Shown here: one piece after another, positions 45,058 through 53,257 of the stretch | Numbering within the stretch: the stretch's first letter is position 1 | How the letters are laid out: each line of letters begins with the position of its first letter | Source: Dinoroseobacter sp. | GTDB lineage: Bacteria; Pseudomonadota; Alphaproteobacteria; Rhodobacterales; Rhodobacteraceae | DNA: 64,000 nucleotides | Reading direction: 5' to 3' | NCBI GenBank assembly: GCA_017643385.1 | Contig: JAEPNN010000001.1 | Span: 1 to 64,000 of the forward strand | Notes under the pieces: generated by a model | What the model was told of the DNA's origin: nothing | What the model saw: the letters and a program-made list of their open reading frames with translations, nothing else | Database searches by the model: none | Made by a program: the position numbers and the translations under genes

Positions 45058-45693
45058 ATGCACCGTGCTCTACTTGGCCTATTTTCTATAATAATTTTTA
45101 TACTTGGGTCTCCTTCTAATGCTGAAGATGACGACCGGAGTGTTCAAGAGCTTACTTCTTTGCTGCGCATTAACCCGGTTTCTGAGGAAGCCTATCAAAT
45201 CTTAGTTGAAAGAGCTGAATCTGGAAATGCTCGCGCGACGTGGAGTGTCTACTTAGCGTTACAAAATGGGCTAGGTGTAGAAAGGGATCGATCACTAGCT
45301 AGGCAATGGCTGGAACGCGCGGCCGGAACAGAAGAGCTGCCTTGGGCAATAACAACCTTAGGCAACACAGTACTTTCACAAGACAATGACTTAGATAGGG
45401 CCCGGTCACTCTGGCGGCGGGCGGCGGACTTTGGAAACGTAGGAGCACTTCGTAAACTTTCCGAATTCGACCCTGTGGAATTCGCTACCCGAATGCAACT
45501 AGCTCTCATCGCAAATGATGAACCTCTTCCACGGGCCGATGGGGATTTCGGACCGATGTCGCGCGGTGCATTGGGCTCATACTTGGACAGACGTGAACTT
45601 GACCCAACAGCCTGTGACGAAGACGTCTCCAGCGTTGACTGCCTACGTATTCTTAAGCGTTCGGGATTTTTCGATGCACCCAAAGAAGAATAA
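45058..45693 (+). CDS. Secreted Sel1-repeat protein
   Basis: A 211-residue protein with a signal peptide (hydrophobic residues 5-20, cleavage near SNAED). Two or three Sel1/TPR-like helical repeats follow, of the A-x-x-x-G-x-A-x-A type (AESGNARATWSVYLALQNGLGV, ARQWLERAA, ARSLWRRAADFGNVGALRKL). A short ADGDFGPMSRGAL near residue 160 resembles the core of peptidoglycan-binding-1 domains. It is probably a periplasmic scaffold protein. Whether it is tied to the polysaccharide locus is unknown. Confidence 0.65.
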   Translation: MHRALLGLFSIIIFILGSPSNAEDDDRSVQELTSLLRINPVSEEAYQILVERAESGNARATWSVYLALQNGLGVERDRSLARQWLERAAGTEELPWAITTLGNTVLSQDNDLDRARSLWRRAADFGNVGALRKLSEFDPVEFATRMQLALIANDEPLPRADGDFGPMSRGALGSYLDRRELDPTACDEDVSSVDCLRILKRSGFFDAPKEE

Positions 45694-45926
45694 AAGGTGA
45701 ACTTAAGTCGTGTTTGCTTAACCGCCCACTTATCGTCTTCCGCAATCCATAAGTCTCCTTAAGCTAGCCGAACGTGAGGTAGGCGTAGCGTACAAAGTTG
45801 GTTTGGCCCTGTACGTAAATTCTGCGAGCGGGTCCAAGCCAAAATCTGGGTGGCAAACAGCCCCTACGCATAGGTCGGTTTGTTTGATAGCGTGACCTTG
45901 GATGTTTGCAATGGGACAATCGGGTT

Positions 45927-46340
45927 ATGCGCTACTGGCTGTTCAAGTCCGAACCCTCAACCTGGTCCTGGGACCAGCAGGTTGCAAATGGCGACGCAGG
46001 CGAAGAGTGGGACGGTGTGCGCAACTACCAGGCCCGGAACTTCATGCGCGAAATGCAAGTGGGGGATCGCGGCTTTTTCTATCACTCACAAAAGGAGAAG
46101 GCGGTCGTTGGGATCGTTGAGGTCATCGCTGAGGTACATAGCGATAGCACGACTGAAGACGAGCGCTGGGAATGCGTGGATATCAAAGCGGTTCGATCTT
46201 TGCCAAAACCAGTGAGCCTTGAGATAATCAAGGCAGACCCCAAACTTACCGAAATGGTACTTGTGAAAAATGCACGCCTGTCGGTCCAGCCTGTCACAGA
46301 GGCCGAGTTCGAATTGATCTGCAAGCTGGGTGGCATCTAG
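45927..46340 (+). CDS. EVE domain-containing protein
   Basis: A 137-residue PUA-like protein: MRYWLFKSEPSTWSWDQ at the start, WDGVRNYQARNFMREM, VGDRGFFYHS, VVGIVEV and DPKLTEMVLVKNARLSVQPV are characteristic EVE motifs. EVE proteins are thought to recognise modified nucleobases in DNA or RNA. The start at 45927 gives the canonical MxYWLxKSEP N-terminus; the open frame extends seven codons further upstream. It appears to be a single gene. Confidence 0.9.
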   Translation: MRYWLFKSEPSTWSWDQQVANGDAGEEWDGVRNYQARNFMREMQVGDRGFFYHSQKEKAVVGIVEVIAEVHSDSTTEDERWECVDIKAVRSLPKPVSLEIIKADPKLTEMVLVKNARLSVQPVTEAEFELICKLGGI

Positions 46341-46459
46341 ATCGTAGGAGCGAGAGCCTTGGGCGAGACCAATCTCGCGATAGAGGCCTTTAGCGACTGC
46401 TATGAAGATATCGCATTCTCTTAAAACATCTGACGCTTCTCTGAGACGATCGTTCAAAA

Positions 46460-46580
46460 AGAAAAGGAGGGACGCCGATCTTCTGGCGACCCTCCTTACC
46501 CCACGTGCCTTTGGCTGCACCACACGTGATGTATTCGGGTCCGCCATACTTGTCGGACCTTCATCGAATATCGCAGCCTA
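46460..46580 (-). ncRNA. Candidate structured small RNA
   Basis: On the minus strand three hairpins follow in order: GGTCCG/CGGACC (46540-46561), CACGTG/CACGTG (46502-46530), and a final AGGAGGG-GCC / GGC-CCCTCCT stem (46465-46496). The last runs into TTTTCTTTTT, which looks like a terminator. It lies between the EVE gene and the DUF2853 terminator with no gene to terminate, so a free-standing RNA of about 120 bases is possible. No known RNA family is recognised and its promoter is not identified. Confidence 0.3.
46465..46496 (-). terminator. Hairpin followed by T-rich tract on the minus strand
   Basis: AGGAGGG (46465-46471) pairs with CCCTCCT (46490-46496), and GCC pairs with GGC inside; reading leftward the stem is followed by TTTTCTTTTT. 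This has the form of a factor-independent terminator for a minus-strand transcript, possibly the candidate small RNA. Confidence 0.5.
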
Positions 46581-46581
46581 C

Positions 46582-46617
46582 AAAAAAAGGCAAAACCCAA
46601 ATACGCAGGTTTTGCCT
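46582..46617 (-). terminator. Factor-independent terminator after the DUF2853 gene
   Basis: A perfect 10-bp stem, AGGCAAAACC (46588-46597) with GGTTTTGCCT (46608-46617), is followed on the minus strand by seven T residues. It lies just downstream of the DUF2853 stop codon at 46640. Confidence 0.88.
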
Positions 46618-46639
46618 AAAATTCAGAAGCTTGCGGCGA

Positions 46640-46981
46640 TCAACCGTAAACACTTTCCTTACCAAAATGCTTAGTCAGCATATAGTAAACAACAGCCCGG
46701 TACTTATTGGTCTCGGATTTGCCATAGGTTTCGATAGTTTTGTTGATCCCGTCCATCAGCTCAGGACCATCTGACAATCCAAGCTTCTTGATGAGAAAAT
46801 TGTTTTTGACAGTTTCCAGCTCATGGTCCTGACTGCTTGCAACGGTCGAAGCGTCAGCGTTGTAGATTGCCGGTCCGCACCCAATCGTCACCTTCGTCAG
46901 GAGATCCATGTCAGGATCCATCCCGCATTTGTTTTTCAGATCGTCCGCATATTTTACGATCAGCTCATCTCTCTTACCCAT
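46640..46981 (-). CDS. DUF2853 family protein
   Basis: A 113-residue small helical protein of the DUF2853 type: KRDELIVKYADDLKNKCGM at the N-terminus, a central LLTKVTIGCGPAIYNADASTVASS and the C-terminal NKYRAVVYYMLTKHFGKESVY. Function unknown. The ATG at 46981 is preceded by a GGGAG motif; a start nine codons upstream lacks one. It has its own strong terminator. Confidence 0.85.
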   Translation of the reverse strand: MGKRDELIVKYADDLKNKCGMDPDMDLLTKVTIGCGPAIYNADASTVASSQDHELETVKNNFLIKKLGLSDGPELMDGINKTIETYGKSETNKYRAVVYYMLTKHFGKESVYG

Positions 46982-47163
46982 ATCACACTCCCAGGTATGC
47001 CGCCGCATTGGGCCGCGATTGCCTTAATGACTTCATGAAACCCGCCAGATGCACGTCTGACAAGCTTTTCCTGAGAATGTCGCAGATAAGCGCGACGTGA
47101 CGCCGCCGATCCCAGAGCTTAGTTTGCATTTGTCAAATCTAAGATCACGCAGGAAAGACGCGC

Positions 47164-47763
47164 ATGACGGAAACGGTCAGCTTCACCCAAATGAAGGATG
47201 GAACGAAGGAAGATTACGCGCTGCTTGCGGAAAAAGAACATGCCTTTATCGCAATGACAGCGGATCGAATTCTAGACGAGCTGCGCCGACATGGTGAAAC
47301 GACACTCGAAGGGTACCGCATCACCCGCCTGACGCATGGCCTTCAATCAGCGACGCGCGCGATGCGCGATGGTGCAGATATCGACTGGATTGTCGGCGCA
47401 TTGCTTCATGACATTGGCGACGGTCTCGCACCCCAAAACCACGATCGGTTTTCGGCAGAGGTTATCCGCCCCTTCGTTCGGTGGGATGTTGCCTGGGTTG
47501 TCGAGCATCACGGCATTTTCCAGATGATCTATTACGCGCATCATTACGGATGGGATGAGAATGCGCGCGATCAGTTCAAGGATCATCCCTGTTTTGACAG
47601 CTGCGCTGCGTTTTGCGAGCGCTGGGACCAGGCCAGTTTCGATCCGAACTATGACACCAAACCTCTGGAGACATTCGAGCCAATGGTGCGCGAGGTCTTT
47701 GCGCGCAAAGCCTATGACCCAAATGTCATGCGCAAAGGGGAGGTTACCCCGCTAACGGCTTAG
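47164..47763 (+). CDS. HD-domain protein, PhnZ/MIOX-like
   Basis: A 199-residue metal-dependent HD-fold protein. RLTHGLQSATRAM near residue 60, ALLHDIGDGLAPQNH near 80 and VVEHHGIFQM near 115 supply the His/Asp ligands. A later CERWDQASFDPNY segment matches the R-W-D motif of PhnZ-like and myo-inositol-oxygenase-like HD proteins, which are di-iron oxygenases. Hydrolase activity is the alternative. Its stop overlaps the end of the convergent hydrolase gene by 12 bases. Confidence 0.68.
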   Translation: MTETVSFTQMKDGTKEDYALLAEKEHAFIAMTADRILDELRRHGETTLEGYRITRLTHGLQSATRAMRDGADIDWIVGALLHDIGDGLAPQNHDRFSAEVIRPFVRWDVAWVVEHHGIFQMIYYAHHYGWDENARDQFKDHPCFDSCAAFCERWDQASFDPNYDTKPLETFEPMVREVFARKAYDPNVMRKGEVTPLTA

Positions 47764-48720
47764 GAAAGCGCCTATGCGTGCCGCGACGCCTTGATTGAAA
47801 AGCGTGTCGAGATGGCCGAGGTCCGGCAAAACGTCATATGTCCCGAGGTCTGAGTACTCCGACATCGTTGGCGCGAATTGATCTGCAATGAAGGCCTCGT
47901 CTGCCTCTCCCACGACCAACAAAAACTCCGGCAACGCCGCAATGTCCGCTCCAAAATCTGGCCTTGGGGCAAATCCGGTGTTCAACCTATAGCTATAAGA
48001 CTGAGTGGCAGATTGTCCGTCAACGGTTGCGCGGATCTCATCTGGCAGATTGAACTCAATCACCGTCAGTCCGTTCAAAGCCGTAATTCCAACACCGTTC
48101 AACATCAGCAAACCGATCAACCGCCGGGTCAGGGGTCGCGCCCAACCGCCCGAATTTGGCCGTACAGTTGGGGCGTTGTACTTGAGAAACGGTGCAAGAA
48201 GGGCAGCGCGGGTCATCCGCGTACCGTGCACACCCCCGGCAAACCGGATGACAAGACCACCGCCAGAGGAATGCCCCACGAGACTGGCCTGATCTACTTC
48301 GAAATGATCGAGCAGATCTGCTAGATCGTCCTCAAGCTGTGCCACATAGTCAGTGTCCCCGCGCGGATCAGCCAAGGGCCCATGTCCGCGTAGATCTGGC
48401 ACGACAACCCGCCCACCTGTTTGGGCTGCAATGCCTGCAGCAAGATCCATATACGCAGCGCTATGCCATCCGGATCCGTGAACAAGCACGGTCGTGTTTG
48501 CCGGATCCCCTTCGATTTCACGGTAGCCAAGCACGGCGCCGTCCCGCGCCATATAGGTCTGGAGCGGTATATCTGTCGCGGACCCATCACTGCTGCTTTG
48601 CGGGAAATTGAGACCTTGCCCTTCGACTTCGCCAGAGGGCCACTGACTTAGGATCAAGCCGAAAGCGATCCCAAAAATGATAAGAATGGAAATGGCGACA
48701 AAGCGAAGAATAGCTGACAT
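47752..48720 (-). CDS. Membrane-anchored alpha/beta hydrolase
   Basis: A 322-residue hydrolase with an N-terminal membrane anchor (residues 5-25). TTVLVHGSGWHSAAY forms the oxyanion region, LVGHSSGGGLVIRFAG holds the nucleophile Ser, and the distal acid and His appear in VVGEADEAF and DLGHLDTLF. The substrate is unknown. It lies downstream of ahcY on the same strand, with the ahcY terminator placed directly before its ATG, so read-through or its own weak promoter must drive it. Confidence 0.78.
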   Translation of the reverse strand: MSAILRFVAISILIIFGIAFGLILSQWPSGEVEGQGLNFPQSSSDGSATDIPLQTYMARDGAVLGYREIEGDPANTTVLVHGSGWHSAAYMDLAAGIAAQTGGRVVVPDLRGHGPLADPRGDTDYVAQLEDDLADLLDHFEVDQASLVGHSSGGGLVIRFAGGVHGTRMTRAALLAPFLKYNAPTVRPNSGGWARPLTRRLIGLLMLNGVGITALNGLTVIEFNLPDEIRATVDGQSATQSYSYRLNTGFAPRPDFGADIAALPEFLLVVGEADEAFIADQFAPTMSEYSDLGTYDVLPDLGHLDTLFNQGVAARIGAFLSR

Positions 48721-48752
48721 AAAAAGGCCCCAGAGATTTACCCCCGGGGCCT
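48721..48752 (-). terminator. Factor-independent terminator after ahcY
   Basis: AGGCCCC (48725-48731) pairs with GGGGCCT (48746-48752). On the minus strand the stem is followed by TTTTT, which runs directly into the ATG of the alpha/beta hydrolase gene. Confidence 0.85.
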
Positions 48753-48804
48753 ATCAACCACACTCCAAGCGCAACATGGGACAAATTCCCCGCGCTAGGC
48801 TTTT

Positions 48805-50190
48805 TTAGTAGCGGTACGCTTCCGGCTTGAACGGGCCTTCAACAGTCACGCCGATGTATTCCGCCTGATCCTGCTGCAGCTCGGTCAGTTTGACACCAAT
48901 TTTTGCGAGATGCAGACGCGCGACCTTCTCGTCGAGGTGCTTCGGCAGAACATAAACCTCGTTCTTGTACTCCTCACCCTTGGTCCACAGCTCGATCTGG
49001 GCCAGCACCTGGTTGGTGAACGACGCGGACATCACGAAAGACGGGTGACCGGTTGCGTTGCCAAGGTTCAGCAGACGCCCTTGGGACAGCAGGATCATGC
49101 GATTGCCAGAAGGCATTTCGATCATGTCTACTTGGTCTTTAATGTTGGTCCATTTGTGGTTCTTGAGCGCAGCAACCTGAATTTCGTTGTCGAAGTGGCC
49201 GATATTGCCAACGATCGCCATGTCCTTCATCTCGCGCATATGCTCAATGCGGATGACGTCCTTGTTGCCAGTCGTGGTGATGAAGATATCTGCGTCTGAA
49301 ACAGTATCTTCCAGCGTGGTTACCTCAAAGCCATCCATCGCGGCCTGAAGGGCGCAAATCGGGTCAATCTCGGTGACCTTTACACGCGCACCCGCGCCGC
49401 GCAGGGACGCCGCCGAGCCCTTGCCAACATCGCCATAGCCACAGACAACGGCGGTCTTGCCAGCCATCATGGTATCGGTCGCACGACGGATGCCATCCAC
49501 GAGCGATTCCTTGCACCCATACTTGTTGTCGAACTTCGACTTGGTCACCGAATCGTTCACGTTGATCGCAGGGAAGGGAAGCTGACCATTGCGCTGCAAT
49601 TCATAAAGTCGGTGCACCCCAGTGGTGGTCTCTTCAGACACCCCCTTGATCTGTTCTTTCATCTTAGTGAACCAGCCGGGTGAAGCTTCCATGCGCTTGG
49701 CAATCTGCGCCTTGATCACGGCTTCTTCTTCCGATTCGGGAACCGGGATGATGTCCTCGCCCGCTTCGGCTCGCGCACCCAATAGGATATAGAGCGTCGC
49801 ATCGCCGCCATCGTCGAGGATCATGTTCGGACCATCTGCGAACATGAAGGATTTATCGAGATAATCCCAATGCTCTTCCAGCGTCTGGCCTTTGATTGCA
49901 AAGACCGGAACACCTGCGGCAGCAACGGCAGCAGCGGCATGATCCTGGGTTGAGAAAATGTTGCACGACGCCCAGCGCACATCCGCACCAAGCGCAACCA
50001 GCGTTTCGATCAGAACTGCGGTCTGGATCGTCATGTGCAGAGATCCAACGATACGCGCATCTTTCAGTGGCTTGCTTTCACCAAATTCTTCACGCAACGC
50101 CATCAGGCCCGGCATTTCGGTTTCGGCAATATCCAGTTCCTTGCGGCCAAAGTCTGCCAGCGCGATGTCTTTCACTACATAGTCGGTCAT
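48805..50190 (-). CDS. ahcY: S-adenosylhomocysteine hydrolase
   Basis: A 461-residue enzyme that splits S-adenosylhomocysteine into homocysteine and adenosine, keeping SAM-dependent methylation running. [26 protein letters not shown], the [17 protein letters not shown] active-site block and the NAD loop [12 protein letters not shown] are present, ending with the family C-terminus KPEAYRY. The start MTDYVVKD at 50190 matches the usual N-terminus; ATGs at 50202 and 50211 are possible. Location near the reg genes matches Rhodobacter, where ahcY lies close to regA. Confidence 0.95.
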   Translation of the reverse strand: MTDYVVKDIALADFGRKELDIAETEMPGLMALREEFGESKPLKDARIVGSLHMTIQTAVLIETLVALGADVRWASCNIFSTQDHAAAAVAAAGVPVFAIKGQTLEEHWDYLDKSFMFADGPNMILDDGGDATLYILLGARAEAGEDIIPVPESEEEAVIKAQIAKRMEASPGWFTKMKEQIKGVSEETTTGVHRLYELQRNGQLPFPAINVNDSVTKSKFDNKYGCKESLVDGIRRATDTMMAGKTAVVCGYGDVGKGSAASLRGAGARVKVTEIDPICALQAAMDGFEVTTLEDTVSDADIFITTTGNKDVIRIEHMREMKDMAIVGNIGHFDNEIQVAALKNHKWTNIKDQVDMIEMPSGNRMILLSQGRLLNLGNATGHPSFVMSASFTNQVLAQIELWTKGEEYKNEVYVLPKHLDEKVARLHLAKIGVKLTELQQDQAEYIGVTVEGPFKPEAYRY

Positions 50191-50220
50191 TGACGCATCC
50201 ATACTTTTCATCGGGGAATT

Positions 50221-50250
50221 GCGCGGCACATAGCAAGGCTTTCGCCGCGC
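50221..50250 (-). promoter_or_regulatory. Inverted repeat in the ahcY leader
   Basis: GCGCGGC (50221-50227) is mirrored by GCCGCGC (50244-50250), 30-60 bases upstream of the ahcY start, in the 150-base gap to the divergent HD gene. It could be an RNA hairpin in the leader. Several SAH/SAM-sensing riboswitches control ahcY or metK in this group, but I could not match the sequence to a known consensus. Confidence 0.3.
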
Positions 50251-50338
50251 CGCAATCGTCACAGGTTAACATCGCAGATTTCTGCCGTTGACCGACAGAC
50301 CCATGCCCCGCACAACACAGGTTACGAAAGGACATTAC

Positions 50339-50938
50339 ATGCCCAAAGCCCCACCACGTGCCTGGCAACGTATGTTGTCCGGCAGGCGCCTTGATCTTCT
50401 TGATCCGACCCCGATGGATATCGAGATCGAAGATATCGCGCATGGGCTGGCATTTGTCGCGCGATGGAATGGCCAGACCTTTGGTGATTATCCCTATTCC
50501 GTGGCCGAACACTCGTTACTTGTCGAAAAGCTTTATACGCGCATGCAACCCAATGCCCCGATGAAATGGCGATTGGCTGCTCTACTGCATGATGCACCGG
50601 AATACGTAATTGGTGACATGATTAGCCCGGTGAAAGCTGCAATAGGCCCCGGTTATGGTGAGCTCGACAACCGCCTGACCGCTGCAATTCATCTACGGTT
50701 TGGGTTGCCCGCTGTGCTGCCAAAAACCGTGAAGACCGCAATCAAACGCGCGGATAAGATCTCGGCGTGGCTGGAAGCCGTGCACATTGCGGGGTTCTCA
50801 GAGAAAGAGGCCAACGGGTTTTTTGGCAAGCCCCCAGCCGAACTCATTAAGGGTTTGGGGGTTGAATTGCGGGCGCCTTTAGATGTGCGAACCGACTATA
50901 CCAAACGGCATACTGAATTGCTGGAACAGATGAAATGA
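50339..50938 (+). CDS. HD-domain nucleotidase-like hydrolase
   Basis: A 199-residue HD phosphohydrolase of the YfbR-like type. YSVAEHSLLVEK near residue 57, the HD pair in AALLHDAPEYVIGDM near residue 80, and IKRADKISAWLEA near 145 give the metal ligands. Such proteins hydrolyse deoxynucleoside monophosphates or related substrates. The ATG at 50339 follows GAAAGGA by six bases; the open frame reaches further upstream without a site. A GNAT gene start overlaps its stop (ATGA at 50935). Confidence 0.8.
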   Translation: MPKAPPRAWQRMLSGRRLDLLDPTPMDIEIEDIAHGLAFVARWNGQTFGDYPYSVAEHSLLVEKLYTRMQPNAPMKWRLAALLHDAPEYVIGDMISPVKAAIGPGYGELDNRLTAAIHLRFGLPAVLPKTVKTAIKRADKISAWLEAVHIAGFSEKEANGFFGKPPAELIKGLGVELRAPLDVRTDYTKRHTELLEQMK

Positions 50939-51417
50939 TCGAGGTGCAGACTGCACAACCATAAGACGCTGACATGATGGCCGAGCTTCTGAACGAGATT
51001 ATAAATGCAGGTGGAACCACATCACGAACCCAAGAGACATGCGGAACAGAGCTATTGGATCTGCAGGCGAAAACCGCTGACAATTCAGCTTGGCACGTCG
51101 CACTGCATGAAGGAAAAGTCATTGGGTTCCAATGGATCGCGCCGGCAGATTATCTGCCCGCCGAGGCTGCCGAGATTTCAACCTTCGCAAAGCAAGGCCA
51201 AACGCAACGCGGCATCGGTACGGCGCTATTTGCGGCCACAAAAGGCGCGGCTCTCAAATTGGGATATACTTGGATCAACGCCAATATCCGTGCGGATAAT
51301 TCGGGTGGTCTTCGCTACTATAACAGCTTGGGATTTACCGATTATGGACGAAAAACAAACGTCACCCTTCGGAACGGACTTGTCGTTGACAAGATTCTGA
51401 AGCGCTTCGATCTATAA
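50935..51417 (+). pseudogene. GNAT acetyltransferase gene with an in-frame stop at codon 10
   Basis: Reading from the ATG at 50935, which overlaps the upstream stop, gives MIEVQTAQP, then TAA at 50962-50964, then DADMMAELLNEII in the same frame. GNAT proteins of this type begin 'MIxVRxAxPxDADxMAxLLNxII', so the stop interrupts a normal N-terminus, most simply a GAA-to-TAA change. The rest (147 residues from ATG 50974) is intact, with the acetyl-CoA loop QTQRGIGTALFAA and ANIRADNSGGLRYYNSLGF. Translation could restart at 50974, losing the first beta strand. Function, if any, is N-acetylation of an unknown amine. Confidence 0.7.
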
Positions 51418-51927
51418 TCAACGGAAGAAACAGGTCAGCCCTGCCCAGATGGTTGTCACCTGCGCACGCTCATCATCGATCAAATGCCAAAGCCCACCCG
51501 CGATAAATTCCTGACCCAAAGATGTCTGCTGTGGCGTGATCGCGCCGCCCAAAGCGTTTGCTGCAGTGCCCAGCGCAACTGAGCCTGCCGGGTAACCCGC
51601 TTCAAACGGAGATTGCACGACCCAGCCCAAGAATTTTCCACCAAGGAAATTCAAAGTCAGCCCATTGTCCCAAGTGGCGGCAAAGACAGGGCCAGCACCG
51701 CATTCAGTATTGGTACCGGTGCTTCGCGGCGCGGCGCCCTGAAGCGCAGAAACAGCAGAAATGACGCCCGCCTGTGCGCGCCCAAAATCGATACGCAGCT
51801 CAGATTCGGTTAGACCCAGCCCGTCTTCCGAGAGTTTTATCGCGGGTCCTGCGCCTCGTGCGACAGGCAGAGATGTTGCGCAACCGGCCACCAGCGCGAT
51901 CGCGCCAATGACCAGGGCAAGCCTCAT
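51418..51927 (-). CDS. Predicted lipoprotein of unknown function
   Basis: A 169-residue protein with a lipoprotein signal: hydrophobic LALVIGAIALVAGC with Cys16 as the lipidation site. The body includes ELRIDFGRAQAGVISAVSALQG, NGLTLNFLGGKFLGWV and VTTIWAGLTCFFR; no known domain is recognised. The ATG overlaps the stop of regA (ATGA), so it is probably expressed with the regA gene. It ends one base from the GNAT gene on the other strand. Confidence 0.7.
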   Translation of the reverse strand: MRLALVIGAIALVAGCATSLPVARGAGPAIKLSEDGLGLTESELRIDFGRAQAGVISAVSALQGAAPRSTGTNTECGAGPVFAATWDNGLTLNFLGGKFLGWVVQSPFEAGYPAGSVALGTAANALGGAITPQQTSLGQEFIAGGLWHLIDDERAQVTTIWAGLTCFFR

Positions 51928-52478
51928 CTCGGCGAACGTTTTGCGAGAATACGCTGTAGCGTACGCCGATGCATGTTCAAACGACGCGCCGTTTCGGAGA
52001 CATTGCGATCACAAAGTTCATAAACGCGTTGTATGTGTTCCCATCTCACACGATCTGCCGACATCGGGTTCTCAGGCGGCGGAGGAAGCTCATCGGGGGC
52101 TGCCAGCAAAGCCGCAGTTACATCGTTCGCATCTGCTGGTTTCGACAGATAATCCGTTGCCCCGATCTTTACAGCAGCAACGGCTGTTGCAATCGCTCCG
52201 TATCCTGTCAGTACGACGACCTTAGCGTCCGGGCGCCGTTCACGAAGGACCTCGACAACATCCAATCCGTTGCCATCTTCCAACCTTAGATCAACAACCG
52301 CATACGCCGGAGGGCGCGCGGTAGCGAGCGCTTTCCCAGCAGCCACTGAGTCCGCTGTTTCAACCTCGAACCCTCGTTTTTCCATCGCACGCGCAAGACG
52401 GCGTAAGAAGGGTTCGTCATCATCTACCAATAGCAGCGATGGATCTTCACCAATGTCGCGCAAAGGTTGGTCGTTCAT
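51924..52478 (-). CDS. regA: Redox response regulator RegA/PrrA/ActR
   Basis: A 184-residue two-domain regulator. The receiver domain has LLVDDDEPF, phospho-acceptor Asp63 in VVDLRLEDG, the Thr in VLTGYGA and the Lys in YLSKPAD. A proline-rich linker (PPPPENP) leads to a Fis-type helix-turn-helix, NVSETARRLNMHRRTLQRILAKRSPR, the nearly invariant RegA/PrrA DNA-binding end. It controls photosynthesis, respiration and carbon or nitrogen fixation genes in response to redox. senC is upstream on the same strand. Confidence 0.96.
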   Translation of the reverse strand: MNDQPLRDIGEDPSLLLVDDDEPFLRRLARAMEKRGFEVETADSVAAGKALATARPPAYAVVDLRLEDGNGLDVVEVLRERRPDAKVVVLTGYGAIATAVAAVKIGATDYLSKPADANDVTAALLAAPDELPPPPENPMSADRVRWEHIQRVYELCDRNVSETARRLNMHRRTLQRILAKRSPR

Positions 52479-52543
52479 GGTCGTTCCCCGACAGTGAATT
52501 CTCCACAGTCTTATTGGTTTAAACTGAGGCGGTCAAACGGGCC

Positions 52544-53161
52544 TTAGCTTGCATCAATAAAGCAACCAACGCGTTCTGATATCTGCTCTTCAGTGGCCTC
52601 TCGACGAAAGAAATCCACGAACCCTGTTTCTGGGAAAACCAGATATGTGAAGGTCGAATGATCAACCAGATAGAATTCTTCTTCGCTGTCCTGCTTTCGG
52701 TAATAGGTACGGTAGGCATTGCTCGCGGCCCTGATTTGTTCAGCGGTGCCAGTCAGCCCAATCATGTCCGGATGCATCGCATCTGTGAATTCCGCCAAAA
52801 CCTCAGGCGTATCGCGTTCGGGATCCACAGAGATAAAGGCGCTGCCGACATCGTATCCCTTTTCCTGCAGCATATCGACAGCCAGACCATTGCGGTAAGC
52901 ATCCAGAGGGCAAACATCCGGACAGAACGTGTACCCAAAATAAACAAGTGTCGGCTTGGTAATAATGTCGCTGTCGGTGACGGTTTCGCCCGTTTCAGAA
53001 ACCAGTTCAAACGGGCCACCAATACTTGCGCCACCGGTTGCAACAGAGCCTCCGCGGCACTGCGCCAGCGCGTCTTGCGGTGTATTGAAGAACGCCATGT
53101 ATATGGTGCCACCGATCAAACCAATGCTAAGTGCAAGTGCCGTGGCTACGTAAAACCGCAT
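52544..53161 (-). CDS. senC: SCO1/SenC/PrrC copper chaperone
   Basis: A 205-residue periplasmic protein anchored by an N-terminal membrane segment (residues 5-25). The thioredoxin-like core has VYFGYTFCPDVCP with the copper-binding CxxxC, ISVDPERDTPE, and the distal His in YLVDHSTFTYLV. It delivers copper to the CuA or CuB site of cytochrome oxidase. The ATG at 53161 gives the standard N-terminus. It lies between regA and the divergent regB, as in Rhodobacter. Confidence 0.93.
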   Translation of the reverse strand: MRFYVATALALSIGLIGGTIYMAFFNTPQDALAQCRGGSVATGGASIGGPFELVSETGETVTDSDIITKPTLVYFGYTFCPDVCPLDAYRNGLAVDMLQEKGYDVGSAFISVDPERDTPEVLAEFTDAMHPDMIGLTGTAEQIRAASNAYRTYYRKQDSEEEFYLVDHSTFTYLVFPETGFVDFFRREATEEQISERVGCFIDAS

Positions 53162-53257
53162 GTTGTCCTCGTTTTGAACGTGATGTCGGGGTTGCGCGCT
53201 AAGTAAGAGACAAAGAAGCTGGCAAAGAAGTGTGACACTTCGACCTGCGCCACACAA
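53162..53257. promoter_or_regulatory. Divergent regB / senC-regA promoter region
   Basis: Only 96 bases separate the start codons of senC (minus) and regB (plus), so both promoters must lie within or overlap these bases. The divergent layout is known from Rhodobacter, where RegA regulates the region. No individual boxes are claimed. Confidence 0.55.
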
